The notes: generated by a model not told the origin, from the sequence alone. 64,000 bases of DNA from Acholeplasmatales bacterium (GCA_017961685.1 JAGCWW010000043.1:62001-126000); one strand, 5' to 3'. Counted from the first letter of the stretch, positions 42,675 through 52,784 are shown. Numbers and translations are program-made.

Positions 42675-43815
42675 AGAGAATGATAAAGAATATTCGTTTG
42701 AAGAGTTTATATGGTATATGGGCTCTCAAAAAGATATTACGGGTTACACTTGGAAATGTGTTGCAGCAATTATCAATGCTGCATTCGAAATTAATAAAAG
42801 CGCAGATTATTATAGAAAAAAATTTGCGGCTATGCAAAGCATAAATAATATTAATGAATATATTGAAGAAAAATCTGAACGAATGAAATTATCAGATGTA
42901 TTAGTTTAGACTAATGCAAACATTCGTAGATTATCAAGAGAAGAAACCATTAAGGAAATAGCAAAGGAAGCAGCTGCAACCATTAGTAAAAATTGTCCTT
43001 TGTTAACGGATGTGGAAAGATTTCCGTTTATTGCATCTCCATCTGATGGAAATATAGGAATTTTACAATTAAGTGATTGGCATTATGGAATTGATATTGA
43101 TTCTTATTATAATGAGTATAACCCACAAATTGCTAAGGATAGATTAAGTGATCTATTGATGCAGGTAATTAAAATAGTTAACGAACAGCGCCTTAAGAAA
43201 TTAATTATTGTAAATCTTGGAGATTTGATTGCGGGTAGAATACATCTTACAATTAGATTTAATAGTAGGATTGATGTGATTACCTAGATTATTGAAGTTT
43301 CTGAATTACTTGCAGAATTTATTGATGAACTTTCTACCTATATTCCTATTGATTATTATTCAGTTATTGATAATCATAGTAGATTGGAACCAAATAAAAA
43401 AGATGCTCTTTAGCTAGAATCTTTAGCTAGAATAACTGATTGGTATCTCATTGAACGTCTAAAAGATAATGATTCTGTATTTATTGGCGATAATAAATAC
43501 GGTTTAGATATAATGACGTTTAGCGTATTTAAATGGAGGTTTGCCGGAGTTCATGGAGATCTCGATAAATTAAATACTGTGGTTAAAAATGTATCTTTAA
43601 TGACTAGACAAAATTATGACGTTATTCTAACTAGTCACTTACATCATTTGACTATAGACGAAGAAAATAAAACTTTAGTGGTTTCTAATCCTTCTTTAAT
43701 GGGAACTGATGATCTTGCGGAAAAAATGAGAAAGAATTCTTATGCTGCATAGAATTTAATAATTGTAAGCGAAAATAATCCTGTATATATGTTATGTAGG
43801 TTGGTAGTTAATTGA
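42658..43815 (+). CDS. Metallophosphoesterase with helical N-terminal domain, 385 aa
   Basis: Residues 1-115 are helical and unassigned. The calcineurin-like core has LQLSDWHYGID, IIVNLGDLIAG, a SVIDNHSRLEPNKKDA segment (N-H-S-R replacing the common GNH), FAGVHGDLDKL and VILTSHLHHL. This form is common in large phages; substrate unknown (nucleotide or DNA end). TAGs at 42907, 43285, 43411 and 43750. Start is after CTGGAGG. Confidence 0.8.
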
Positions 43816-43831
43816 TGATAATCTTACTAAA
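43815..43831 (+). repeat. Left arm of a 17-bp inverted repeat flanking gene 43906-44376
   Basis: ATGATAATCTTACTAAA, a perfect reverse complement of 44386-44402. It begins at the last base of the phosphoesterase stop codon. Confidence 0.65.
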
Positions 43832-43905
43832 GTCATTTAAAGATTATTGGTAAGTCTTAATATAAAAGTAAGTCCTATAATAAGAAATGAAAAGGAGTAA
43901 TTATT

Positions 43906-44376
43906 ATGAAATTTTATAGCGAAAAATTAGAAAAGTTTTTTGATAGCGAAGCAGAATGTAAAGATGCAGAGAAGGAGTATTTAAATAAAACTACATTACC
44001 TTCAATGCCTTATCAAGAGTGTGACACGACCATTTCTGATAAATCTGATGTGAAAGATAGAAAATACTATGCAAAATTAGTTGAGGAAGCAGACAAAGCT
44101 CTTGAAGAAGAATATATCAAATATGAAGAGGCTAAGAAACAGATTATTCAGCTTAAGAAAAAGTGCGACGAAGAATGCGAAAAAATTCTTGTAGAAGCTA
44201 AAAAAGAATTAAAAGCTGTTCAAGATAAGAAATTTGTTGCTCTTCAGAATTTCAATGAGAAGTTTGGTCCATATACAATTTCTTACACTGGAGATAAAGC
44301 ATTAAAAGAAATGCGTAGACATTTTGATACAAATGTGGATTTATTCCACTGGTTTTTCCCATTTTTTAACTGGTAA
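43906..44376 (+). CDS. Coiled-coil hypothetical protein between inverted repeats, 156 aa
   Basis: AAAAGGAG precedes the ATG. Central residues 50-115 form a charged coiled coil (EEADKALEEEYIKYEEAKKQ) with several Cys; the C-terminus is aromatic (FHWFFPFFNW), possibly membrane-facing. No TAG, while the neighbours contain it. The gene with its leader lies between the two arms of a 17-bp inverted repeat, which may mean it arrived as a unit. A TATAAT at 43876 is the only promoter-like element seen. Function unknown. Confidence 0.6.
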   Translation: MKFYSEKLEKFFDSEAECKDAEKEYLNKTTLPSMPYQECDTTISDKSDVKDRKYYAKLVEEADKALEEEYIKYEEAKKQIIQLKKKCDEECEKILVEAKKELKAVQDKKFVALQNFNEKFGPYTISYTGDKALKEMRRHFDTNVDLFHWFFPFFNW

Positions 44377-44385
44377 GATACTTAG

Positions 44386-44402
44386 TTTAGTAAGATTATC
44401 AT
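44386..44402 (+). repeat. Right arm of the 17-bp inverted repeat
   Basis: TTTAGTAAGATTATCAT, complementary to 43815-43831. Directly followed by the GC-rich structured element. Confidence 0.65.
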
Positions 44403-44457
44403 TTGTGGAAGTCAGGCGGAGTCCACCATAGGGCTTCACCGTAATAGCCGGCTATAT
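44403..44457 (+). ncRNA. GC-rich structured intergenic element (unknown RNA or leader)
   Basis: A patch far richer in G+C than its surroundings. It contains GTGGAAG..CTTCAC arms around a GGCGG/CCACC hairpin, and the perfect palindrome ATAGCCGGCTAT (44444-44455) close to the RBS of the phosphatase gene. No T-tract, no tRNA features (no TPsiC consensus), no riboswitch I can name. Likely a leader structure affecting 44476 or a small RNA. Confidence 0.4.
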
Positions 44458-44475
44458 AATAACTTGAGGTGAATT

Positions 44476-45294
44476 ATGGCAACATATTTTTGTGTATCTG
44501 ATGTACATTCATTTTACGATGAAATGATGGAAGCATTAGACAATGCTGGTTTTGATATAAATAATCCAAATCATGTTTTTGTATCTTTAGGTGATTTATT
44601 AGATAGAGGACCAAATCCAAAAGAATGCTTAGAGTTTGTGAATAAATTACCAAAAAACAGAAAGATACTTATTAAAGGAAATCATGAAAGATTAATGGAA
44701 CAGTGTATCCAGGATAAGATATTTAGAAGTCATGATTTTCATAATAAAACAATTGATACCGTATTAATCTTGACTGATAGTATCTCATGCACTGATGCAA
44801 ATATGGTACTTACCAAGATGGAATATAATAAGCCTTGGAACTAGTATATCAAAGACTGTGTGGATTATTATGAAACTGGTAAGTATGTTTTTGTTCATGG
44901 TTGGATTCCTTGTACTCAATGGGAAGAAGGAATTAATATGTTTGGAGAAAAGATTAGTAATTATGATCCTCTTCCTGATTGGAGAACGGGTAATTGGGAT
45001 AAAGCATCATGGCTAAATGGAATGGATTGTTGGAATAAAAATATTAGAATAAAAGATAAAATAATTTTATGTGGACATTATCATTCTAGTTGGGGACATT
45101 GTTTTATTCATAAGCAAGGAATTGATATACCAAAAACATATGATGATATAAATGAAAATTGGCATACTGAACCATTTGTTGATGATGGAATTATTTGTTT
45201 AGATGCATGTACAGTATTGTCGGGTAAAGTAAATTGTTGGAAAATAGATAAACAAAAGAAAATAAACATAAATAAGGAGAACAAAGATGACTGA
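44476..45294 (+). CDS. Calcineurin-like serine/threonine or nucleotide phosphatase, 272 aa
   Basis: PPP-type motifs: VSDVHSFYDE (Asp9, His11), VSLGDLLDRGPNP, LIKGNHERLM, VFVHGWIP and LCGHYHSSWGH. Two metal ions would be bound. Such phage enzymes dephosphorylate proteins or diadenosine polyphosphates; which one cannot be read from sequence. One TAG at 44842. RBS GAGGTG lies just after the structured element, so its translation may be controlled by it. Confidence 0.85.
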
Positions 45295-45580
45295 GTATTT
45301 TTATAAGAATAAAGAAGGTAAAATTGAATTTACAGAAATTTCTTTGAGGTAGTTACTTGATAGGGTATATAATCAAGGATATAATGATGGAAAGAATAAT
45401 GGAAGTATTATTTGGAATTCTCCAAGTAAGTGGTATGATGATTGGTGGAATAAGCCCGTTATAACGTGGTGTAATGATATCAATTCATCAAGTTCTACTG
45501 TTACATTAGATGATTATTCAAGCACTACCACTAACGTAACATTAAATGGTAATGATATCTCAGATCTTCATGTGAAGTAA
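45287..45580 (+). CDS. Hypothetical protein, 97 aa
   Basis: AAGGAG lies inside the end of the phosphatase gene. One TAG (45350). Trp-rich centre (KWYDDWWNKPVITWCND) followed by a Ser/Thr-rich tail. Overlaps the stop of the previous gene by 8 bp and the next start by 1 bp. Function unknown. Confidence 0.5.
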
Positions 45581-45918
45581 TGGCAAAAAAAGATGTAGAT
45601 AAATATTTTGATTAGATTTGTAAAGATTATCATGAATTAATTGAAACGTTACATGATATGGAAGAAGAAGTGAGCAAAGGATTATTAGATCCCGATAAAT
45701 TAATTCAAATGAAAGAATATATAGAACCAATTAAAATAAATTGGCAAAGAATTAGTTATATCATGTATCTTTTAAATATGCCCGCTAGAAATTCTAAAAA
45801 AGAAAAATATAAAAACCAAAATAAAAAATTAATTCAAGATAAAGCAACATTAGAAGATGTTTCAATTGAAAATCATAATCAAATAGATAAAATAAGAAAA
45901 GAAATTAGGACATCTTAA
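45580..45918 (+). CDS. Helical hypothetical protein, 112 aa
   Basis: ATG shares a base with the preceding TAA. One TAG (45613) near the start. Amphipathic helices, KYFDQICKDYHELIETLHDM and a lysine-rich middle. The stop codon sits in the loop of a terminator, so the transcript ends here. Function unknown. Confidence 0.6.
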
Positions 45919-45935
45919 TGATGTCCTTTAATTTT
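45907..45935 (+). terminator. Intrinsic terminator overlapping the end of gene 45580
   Basis: Stem AGGACATC (45907-45914) / GATGTCCT (45920-45927), 5-nt loop TTAAT containing the TAA stop, then TTAATTTTAT. Confidence 0.75.
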
Positions 45936-45983
45936 ATATTTAAGAGCTAAATTAAATTAGAATTTATATACGAAGAGGATAAT

Positions 45984-46247
45984 ATGGAAGAATTTTTAAG
46001 AAGTTTAGGAATAACAGGAGATTTACAAAAATCAAATGCAAGTTATGTAATGGATATTAGTAATTCAAATGAATATGGAAAAATTTATTCATTACTGGAT
46101 AAAAACGAAGAAGTTGAAGAAGATCCTGAAAGCTCATAGGTAACCATGGATTATTCTTCCGTACAATTTTTTAATGATGATTTTACAATATAGTTAATAG
46201 CAGATTTTGAACACGATGAATACAGATTAACGATTAAAGAAAACTAA
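45984..46247 (+). CDS. Hypothetical protein, 87 aa
   Basis: GAGGAT precedes ATG 45984. TAGs at 46138 and 46189 are read through to TAA 46245. Acidic middle (KNEEVEEDPESS). No motif recognised. It lies between a terminator and the deformylase gene; no promoter of the common family is seen here. Confidence 0.5.
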
Positions 46248-46261
46248 AGGAGAAATGTATT

Positions 46262-46921
46262 ATGAAGATGAAATTTCAAGATGCTAAAGATATTCTAACA
46301 ATTGATAAAAATGAAATAGAATTAAGTTAGAGAGCAATAGAAATTGATATTAAAACCGAAAATAAATTAATGCGAGAAATTATTTCAGCATTAAAGCATA
46401 CTATCGAATTAAATAACATTGTATCTTTATCAGCTCCTGCTATTGGATATGATAAAAGAATATTTTGTATTAAATTTGATACTGAAATTAAAACATTTAT
46501 AAATCCTGTTATTATACAAAGTAAAGGTATATAGCTTTCTCGAGAAATTTGTACATCTATTCCAGGTAAAACTTTTATTAGACCTAGAAATAATGATATT
46601 ACAGTAATCTATTAGAAACCAAGTGGACCAAGTGAAAGTAGATAGTTAGTTGGTTTATCTGCTATAGTATTTCAACATGAATTAGATCATTTGGAAGGTT
46701 TATTATTAAGTGATATTGGATTAGAAATTGATGATGATTTTGAAAAGGCATCTGATGAAGAAAAAGAGGAAGTTATAAATTATTATCTTGACTCTTTAGA
46801 TTTAAAAAGAAAAGAATTAGAAGATGAAATTCAATCAAATGAAGAATTAAAACAATTAAGTGAAGGTATTAAATTTATGGAGTCAGTATATAAAGGAGAA
46901 ACTCAAATAGAAAAGGAGTAA
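46262..46921 (+). CDS. def: Peptide deformylase, 219 aa
   Basis: Motif 1 LSAPAIGYDKRIF (cf. GxGxAAxQ), motif 2 REICTSIPG with the Cys metal ligand (cf. EGCLS), motif 3 FQHELDHLEG with His139-His143. The enzyme removes the formyl group from new proteins; phages often carry one. The motif 1 and 2 residues deviate, giving a divergent enzyme. The C-terminal 60 residues are a charged helix not found in bacterial enzymes. Four TAGs. It directly precedes the tail fibre. Confidence 0.85.
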
Positions 46922-46928
46922 ATAAGAT

Positions 46929-49900
46929 TTGGCTCTATTAATAAAATTAAAAAGAACAAATTCATAGTTGAGTAGTTTATCTTCTGTTGTACTTAGTGAA
47001 GGTGAACCTTTATACAGTTTTGCAGATAAGCAATTTGTTATCGGAGATGGTAGTACCAATGTAGCAAATTTACCAAAGATATTTGCAAAGACTTGGCAAG
47101 GCGATGTAATTGAAACTGCTTATGGTGGAACTGGAAATAATGTTGGATACATTAGAACTGGTTTAAAAAGCGGTGTGACGGCTGGAACTAAATCGACGGC
47201 AGAAGGTAATAATACATCACCAACCGGAACAAATTCTCATAGCGAAGGTGATACTACTACCGCATCAGGGTCTGCATCCCATTCAGAAGGTGCTAATACA
47301 ATAGCAAGTGGACAAAATGCACATGCGGAAGGTAATACTACAACAGCATCAGGTAATTCTTCTCATGCCGAAGGAAGTAATAATACGGCCAGTGGTAATA
47401 GTTCTCATGCAGAAGGTTCAACTAATATAGCTAGTGGTAACTATTCGTCCGTTAGTGGTAGTAATAATATTGCAAAAAATAGATCATAGATGGTATTTGG
47501 TGAGTATAATATTCAAGATAATTCTTCTGCTGATATATCCAATAGAGGAACATATATTGAAATTGTTGGTAAAGGTACTGCAAGTAATGCAAGATCTAAT
47601 GCAAGAACCTTAGATTGGAATGGAAATGAGTAGATTTCTGGTAGCTTTACACCAATGACATCTAATTCTCAGACATTAGGCTCATCTACAAATAGGTGGA
47701 GTAAAGTCTATATAGGAAATTCTAATAGTTATGGTAGTGCTACCACTCCTATTTATTGGAATGATGGTATTCCTACTCCAATTACATCAATAAATGTACC
47801 AAGTACAAGTACAGCAGCAGCATTAACAAATGCAAGATAGTTAGGGGTTAAATTAGATTCAAATACTGCTGCTACATTTAATGGGTCTGCAGATTAGTTA
47901 AATATTCCTGTAGCAGGAGTATTGAAAGTGGCAAACGGTGGTACTGGATATAATTCTGTTGATACTACTCCAACTGCAAATAGCGCAAGAATGGTTACGT
48001 CTGGCGGAGTTAAAAGTGCAATAGATTAGGTTGTTGCAAATGTAAACTCTATAAAATACGCAGCATCTAATTCAGTTGGTGGAGCAGCAAATAGTGTTGC
48101 AAATGCAATAACGTTCAATAATTCAGGTTCTGGCGTAGCTTCAGGAAGTACATATAATGGTTCAGCTGCAAGAACAATATCTTATAATACTATAGGTGCG
48201 GCTTCAAGTTCACATACTCATAATTATGCAGGTTCAAATTCAGCAGGTGGAGCTGCTACAAACGCATTGAGCGCAAATACAGCAGTTAAATTAACTACAG
48301 GAAGAACTTTACAAGTTAATCTTGGTTCCACGTCCCCATCAACTGCATTTGATGGTACATAGAATATATCAAATATTGGAGTTTCTGGTACTTTAACGGT
48401 TGGCAACGGAGGTACTGGATTTACAACTACAACTTACAAGAATGCAGTCGTCATTGGTAATAGCACAGCTGCAACCAGTGCTCTTCAAACTATTAGAACT
48501 AGTTCGGGAGCATTTTATGCTACTGCTGCAGATGCAAAACCTGGTTTTGGTACTCTACCTGTAGCATAGGGTGGTACAGGTAATACTGCAGTTGATACCA
48601 CGCCAACAGCAAATAGTACAAAGATGGTAACATCTGGAGGTTTATATACAGCATTAGCAGGAAAAGCAAATTCAAGTCATACACACAATTATGCAGGATC
48701 CGCATCTGCGGGTGGAGCTGCTAATAGCGTGGCAAATGCATTAACTTTCAGTACAGCAGGAAATGGTGGTGGAAATGGTACCACTTATAATGGTTCAGTT
48801 GCTCGTACTATATCATATAATTCAGTTGGTGCTGCTGCCGCAAACCATACACATAATTATGCGGGATCATCATCTGCAGGAGGAGCAGCAAATAGCGCAC
48901 TAACCGCAAATCAATTAACAACGGCAAGAACAATTCAAACAAATCTTGGTAGTACAACAGCCGCATCCTTTAATGGTACCGCAAACATTACTCCTGGCGT
49001 TACTGGAATACTTAATGTTGCTAATGGTGGTACAGGAAAATCAAGTTGGACTAATAAAGGAATACTTTATGCTAATAGTGCAACATCCTTAGCGTAGTTG
49101 ACGCCATCAGGAGCAAATTAGATTTTAATGTCAAATAGTAGTAGTGTTCCTGCATGGACAGTACCATTAAATTCTCTTGATTCAATTTCATCAACTCCAC
49201 CAACATCAAGTGCAGTATATAATGCAATTAATAATATACATATTGAAAATCTTGGTCCGTTATCTTCAACATATGTTTGGGATACTTTATCTTCTACTAC
49301 GTATTATATAACCTCAGAAACATCTGGTTCGACCTCTTCTTCAATAGATCCAACAGTTTGGAAAATTAGTACGTGGACAAGTTGTACAGCAATTAATGCA
49401 ACAACATTATAGTTATCTGGTAATCCGGTGGTTTATACGATGCCAGATGGAGGACATATTGACATTCCAGCTGGTAGATATTGTTTAGTTGAATTAAATA
49501 CTACTGCAAATCCATATAATACTACGTCATAGGTATTTTATACGGGTTCAAGTAGTAAACGATTTAATACACGGGAACAAACTGTAGGTGGAACTTATGT
49601 TGGCGGTTAGGGGGTAACAATGCCAGTAGTTGCTATTACTTATAATGGTCAAACTACATATTATCCGCAAGGAAGTTAGCAATACGATCTTGCACCGTTA
49701 GCTACAGTTGGTGGTGCAACTTATCAGTACACCGTACTTTCTGCTGGATACGGTGGCGGAACAGTTGGTGGAACGGTAGTTAAGTATTATATATCTGCGA
49801 CAGGTACTGTAATTACAGCAGGCGGTGCCAAGTAGGCTTCTGCTGCTTGGCAAACTGAAACCGGTACATCTACAATGTACACTCACGGTCGTGGTTCAAG

Positions 49901-50261
49901 TATTATCCATCTATGTAGAGGTTCCTTAGCAGATATTCTTCTTGGCAGAAGGATGGGAGTGTATACAGGTAACGGTGGTAGTTCAACAACTATTAATTTT
50001 GATTCTTGGGTACCAAAACTATTAATGATATTAGAAACGATTTATCCTGAAGACACTTCCACGAGAAGAGTTAACGTAGTTATTGATACGTATAATCTTA
50101 GAGGAGATCTTCAACCCACGATTAATTATATGGGAACCACAGTTCAATCTCTCCAATGGGGAAATAATAATTGTAAATCGATAACTATAACTTGGACCGA
50201 CTCTTCTAAGTCTTATTTTAATAAAAGCGGCGTTTCTTATAAATACATCGCTTTGTTATAA
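46929..50261 (+). CDS. Tail fibre / receptor-binding protein with YadA-like and gp37-like repeats, 1110 aa
   Basis: The probable start is TTG 46929 after AAGGAG; the first in-frame ATG is hundreds of bases downstream. N-terminal attachment segment (LLIKLKRTN, EGEPLYSFADKQFVIGDGST) is typical of fibre proteins. Then come five 14-residue YadA-head-type repeats (S/A-H-x-E-G-x5-A-S-G, 47235-47444) and, further on, several NGGTG turns (as in tail collar fibres) and three SHTHNYAG-type His-x-His repeats that bind metal in trimeric fibre needles. The C-terminus has a beta-rich head with HGRGSSIIHLCRGSLADIL. About 16 TAGs. It would form a trimer that recognises the cell surface. Confidence 0.85.
47235..47444 (+). 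repeat. Five 42-bp tandem repeats coding YadA-like head motif
   Basis: Each unit codes 14 aa with pattern (S/A)H(S/A)EGxxxxASGxx. They form stacked turns in a left-handed beta-roll in trimeric adhesins. DNA units diverge while the motif is kept, so the copies are old. Confidence 0.85.
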
Positions 50262-50276
50262 GGAGGAAATACATAA

Positions 50277-50540
50277 ATGGCACTTACAATAACAGTGGAT
50301 CCTTATGAAAAACAAAATTTTGTAGATGGTTAGGTACTCATTGCAGAACAAATGAATCATATAGAAGATGGTATCTATAAAGATAATTTAGATTTAGCAG
50401 AAGTAGTTTCTGAATTAAATACTCTTGATAATGCAGTTACATAGAATACAACAGTCATCAATAATATTAAAGATAAGATAACAGTATATACGGATACATA
50501 TAATGATGGTAATATAAAAATTGAATACGGAGAAGCATAA
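50277..50540 (+). CDS. Fibre-associated small protein, 87 aa
   Basis: AAGGAGG before the ATG. GQVLIAEQMNHIEDGIYK is a motif common at the N-terminus of phage fibre and baseplate receptor-binding proteins, followed by a short coiled coil. TAGs at 50331 and 50442. It may be a fibre chaperone or a small fibre-trunk protein co-expressed with the long fibre. Confidence 0.6.
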
Positions 50541-50548
50541 GATAAATA

Positions 50549-51148
50549 ATGAATGATATAATATTAAGAGGACTAATAAAGAACATACAATATTCACATT
50601 CAATAAATGATGTAGAATACAATAAAGCTGATTTAATAGTTCCAAACAATAAAGGCAATGATGATATAATTGATTTAAAATTTAAAAAATGTATAAGACC
50701 AATTCAAGAAAACGATTTGATTTCACTAACAGGAACGATAAGGTCTTTTTCTTAGAAAATAGATGAAAATAAAAATAAAGTTTCTATTTATGTTTTTACT
50801 TATTTTGATGAACCTGCTATATAGTTATCTCAAAATGCAGTTACTATTGATGGTCGTATTTGTAAAATTGATCCAATTAAAACTTTAAATTCAGGTAAAA
50901 CTTGTTTGCATGCTATATTAGCAAATAATTTATTTGTTTAGGATTAGAGTATTAAAATAAATAATTATATACCTATAGTATTTTGGGGTAATTTGGCAAA
51001 GAAAGCAAGTGAATTAAATATAAGCGATAAGATATTGATTTCAGGTTCGTTACATTCTAGAACATATACTAAAACAAATAAAGATGGAGTTGTTGAAATT
51101 AGAACAGCTCATGAAATAGTGGTATAGAATTATGCGGTCTAGCTTTAA
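50549..51148 (+). CDS. ssb: Second single-stranded DNA-binding protein, two-OB Firmicutes type, 199 aa
   Basis: Two OB-fold halves: ILRGLIKNIQYSH and LTGTIRSFS, then VTIDGRICKID, AILANNLF, INNYIPIVFWGNLA and ISGSLHSRTYTK with EIRTAHEIVV. The second half is the classic SSB pattern (V-WG-A, SR-Y, E-R--E). TAGs at 50753, 50822, 50939, 50945, 51125 and 51140. Its end overlaps the start of the next gene by 17 bp. It may serve recombination or replace host SSB, beside the gp32-like SSB at 21177. Confidence 0.8.
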
Positions 51149-51494
51149 TTATTTTTATACTACAACGGCAGAAGATTGTCTGGATGTTGAAGATATTGGA
51201 AATGTATGTATACAAGCATCAAATGATGCTGGTCAAAATTGGATATTATTAATAAAAACTAAATTAGGATTTTCATATATATTAGAATATGGTCCATTTT
51301 ATTATACAAAAATAACTGAATATCTAAATCATACTTTTCAACGAATAGAATATTCTGAATATAAATTAGAAAAGAAAATTGATAAGTTTTTAAATGAACC
51401 AAGAAGATTAATAACACAAGTACAATTTAAAGATGAAGATGAAGCATTAGAATTAATGACTAATGTAGTGGAGGTTATGAATGAGAGCTATTAG
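51132..51494 (+). CDS. Hypothetical protein, 120 aa
   Basis: Starts inside the SSB gene (GTGGTATAGAATT upstream, weak RBS). No TAG. Mixed alpha/beta with a conserved-looking NWILLIKTKLGFSYILEYGPF. Ends in an overlap with the next start. Function unknown. Confidence 0.55.
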   Translation: MRSSFNYFYTTTAEDCLDVEDIGNVCIQASNDAGQNWILLIKTKLGFSYILEYGPFYYTKITEYLNHTFQRIEYSEYKLEKKIDKFLNEPRRLITQVQFKDEDEALELMTNVVEVMNESY

Positions 51495-51717
51495 TAAAGA
51501 ACCAGTTAGATTATTCAGTGGAAAAATAATTGGTTATATAGAAACAGATAAAGATGGTAATCAACAAGCAAGAGATTTTTACGGTAAAATTCTTGGGAGT
51601 TATGATAAAGCACTTAATGTCACTAGAGATTTTTATGGTAGAATAATTAGTAAAGGTAATCAAGTTACTGGACTTATCTGGAATCCAAAATATAATTCTT
51701 TAGTAAAGAATAGTTGA
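51481..51717 (+). CDS. Small RDFYG-repeat protein, 78 aa
   Basis: GTGGAGG precedes the ATG. Three related hairpin units: FSGKIIGYIETDKDGN, ARDFYGKILGSYDK, TRDFYGRIISKGN. The pattern is of short repeated beta-hairpins. No TAG. The stop TGA is inside the -35 box of the next promoter. Function unknown. Confidence 0.6.
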   Translation: MRAISKEPVRLFSGKIIGYIETDKDGNQQARDFYGKILGSYDKALNVTRDFYGRIISKGNQVTGLIWNPKYNSLVKNS

Positions 51718-51742
51718 TTTTTATCCTATTATCCGGTATAAT
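51711..51742 (+). promoter_or_regulatory. Promoter of TAGTTGA family embedded in a terminator
   Basis: TAG-TTGATT, 17-nt spacer, TATAAT (51737-51742). The spacer contains the left arm of the terminator and the -10 lies in its loop; transcripts starting downstream lack the left arm and are not terminated. Confidence 0.8.
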
Positions 51743-51777
51743 ATATTATATATTGGATAATAGGATATTTTTTTTTA
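51722..51777 (+). terminator. Intrinsic terminator overlapping the promoter
   Basis: Stem 51722-51734 with 51755-51767 (13 bp, TATCCTATTATCC and its complement), 20-nt loop, then a run of T. It stops upstream transcripts. Confidence 0.85.
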
Positions 51778-51794
51778 TTGAGGAGAATAAAGAA

Positions 51795-51980
51795 ATGGTT
51801 GAGGCAACATCAAAATTTACAATAATGGATGATAATGGAGAATTTACTCCAGAATTCATAGATCTTGTAAATAGATATATAAATGAAGAGATGAAGAAAT
51901 TTACTATAGATGGAAAATTTAATCGCGAAAAAGCGATTAACTATATTAATAATTTCTTAAAGGAGCATAAAGATGAATAA
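51795..51980 (+). CDS. Small hypothetical protein, 61 aa
   Basis: Start 51795 is chosen for GAGGAG 9 nt upstream; upstream in-frame codons overlap the promoter and terminator. Acidic, helical (EFTPEFIDLVNRYINEEMKK). No TAG. First gene of its transcript; overlaps the next start by 8 bp. Function unknown. Confidence 0.6.
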   Translation: MVEATSKFTIMDDNGEFTPEFIDLVNRYINEEMKKFTIDGKFNREKAINYINNFLKEHKDE

Positions 51981-52131
51981 AGAATAGCTATTTGACACAA
52001 AGAAGTATGAATGTTAGCGATGTCATAAAGTATATTTAACTATAAGTGAATATTTCCATCAAGATGGAATGTGTGATAATTGTTATCATAAATATTTAGA
52101 TGAATAGATAAAGGAGAAAAATAATAAATGA
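51973..52131 (+). CDS. Small zinc-finger protein, 52 aa
   Basis: Under the standard code this is only a four-codon stub; with TAG as Gln it is 52 aa ending TGA 52129. Two Cys pairs (CQRC and CDNC, spaced about 20 residues) fit one zinc ribbon. AAGGAG lies upstream. Typical of small phage regulators or nucleic-acid-binding proteins. Three TAGs, one between the first Cys pair. Confidence 0.6.
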
Positions 52132-52784
52132 GTATGTATGAATGGGCAAAAAGAGAAGTAGAAATTGCAAAGAAGAGTTCAGCAATGAAAGATGAGGATT
52201 TTGATTATGTTGGAGAATGCTATGATAGTGCATTGAAGGCATATAAGAGTCTTTGTGATGATGAACATAGTGGATTAAGTTTTGGAATTACTGCAAGTAT
52301 TTTAAAGAGACTTCTTAGAGCAGATCCGCTTACTCCAATCTATGATGAACCTGATGTTTGGAATGAGGTTGCTGGGATAAGGGAAGATGAATGTAAAGTT
52401 TATCAGTGTAGAAGAATGAGTAGTTTATTTAAGGATGTATATCCAGATGGTCGAGTAGAATATAGTGATGTAAACAGAATAAATTGCATTGATGTGGATA
52501 CTACTTTTTCATATCATTCAAGTCTTGCTGATAGATGGTTTGATAAGAATTATCCGATTAAGCTCCCATATACTGGAGAGAAAATTGATGTATTTATAGA
52601 AGAGTTCTTAACTGATGAAAAGAATGGAGATTTTGATACTGTAGGTATTCTTTATGCAAATAAAGATGGAGAAGTAATAAATATTAATAAGTATTATAAA
52701 GCAGATGAAGAAGATAAAGATTGGGTAGAACTCACTCAAGCTCAATATTATAAGAGAAAGTTAAAGAAAATTAATAGAGAATGA
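52128..52784 (+). CDS. Hypothetical protein, 218 aa
   Basis: ATGA overlap with the zinc-finger gene; AAGGAG upstream. N-terminal helices (MYEWAKREVEIAKK, YDSALKAYKSL), then a SGLSFGITASILKRLL segment and a beta-rich C-terminus (ALADRWFDKNYPIKLPY-like). Proteins of this type recur in phages without known function. No TAG. Confidence 0.6.
   Translation: MSMYEWAKREVEIAKKSSAMKDEDFDYVGECYDSALKAYKSLCDDEHSGLSFGITASILKRLLRADPLTPIYDEPDVWNEVAGIREDECKVYQCRRMSSLFKDVYPDGRVEYSDVNRINCIDVDTTFSYHSSLADRWFDKNYPIKLPYTGEKIDVFIEEFLTDEKNGDFDTVGILYANKDGEVININKYYKADEEDKDWVELTQAQYYKRKLKKINRE

Noticed and set aside
44403..44457. tRNA gene
   Set aside because: No acceptor/D/anticodon/T-arm pattern and no TPsiC consensus; size too small.
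47235..47444. CRISPR-like array
   Set aside because: The 42-bp periodicity is in frame and codes a 14-residue protein repeat without spacers.
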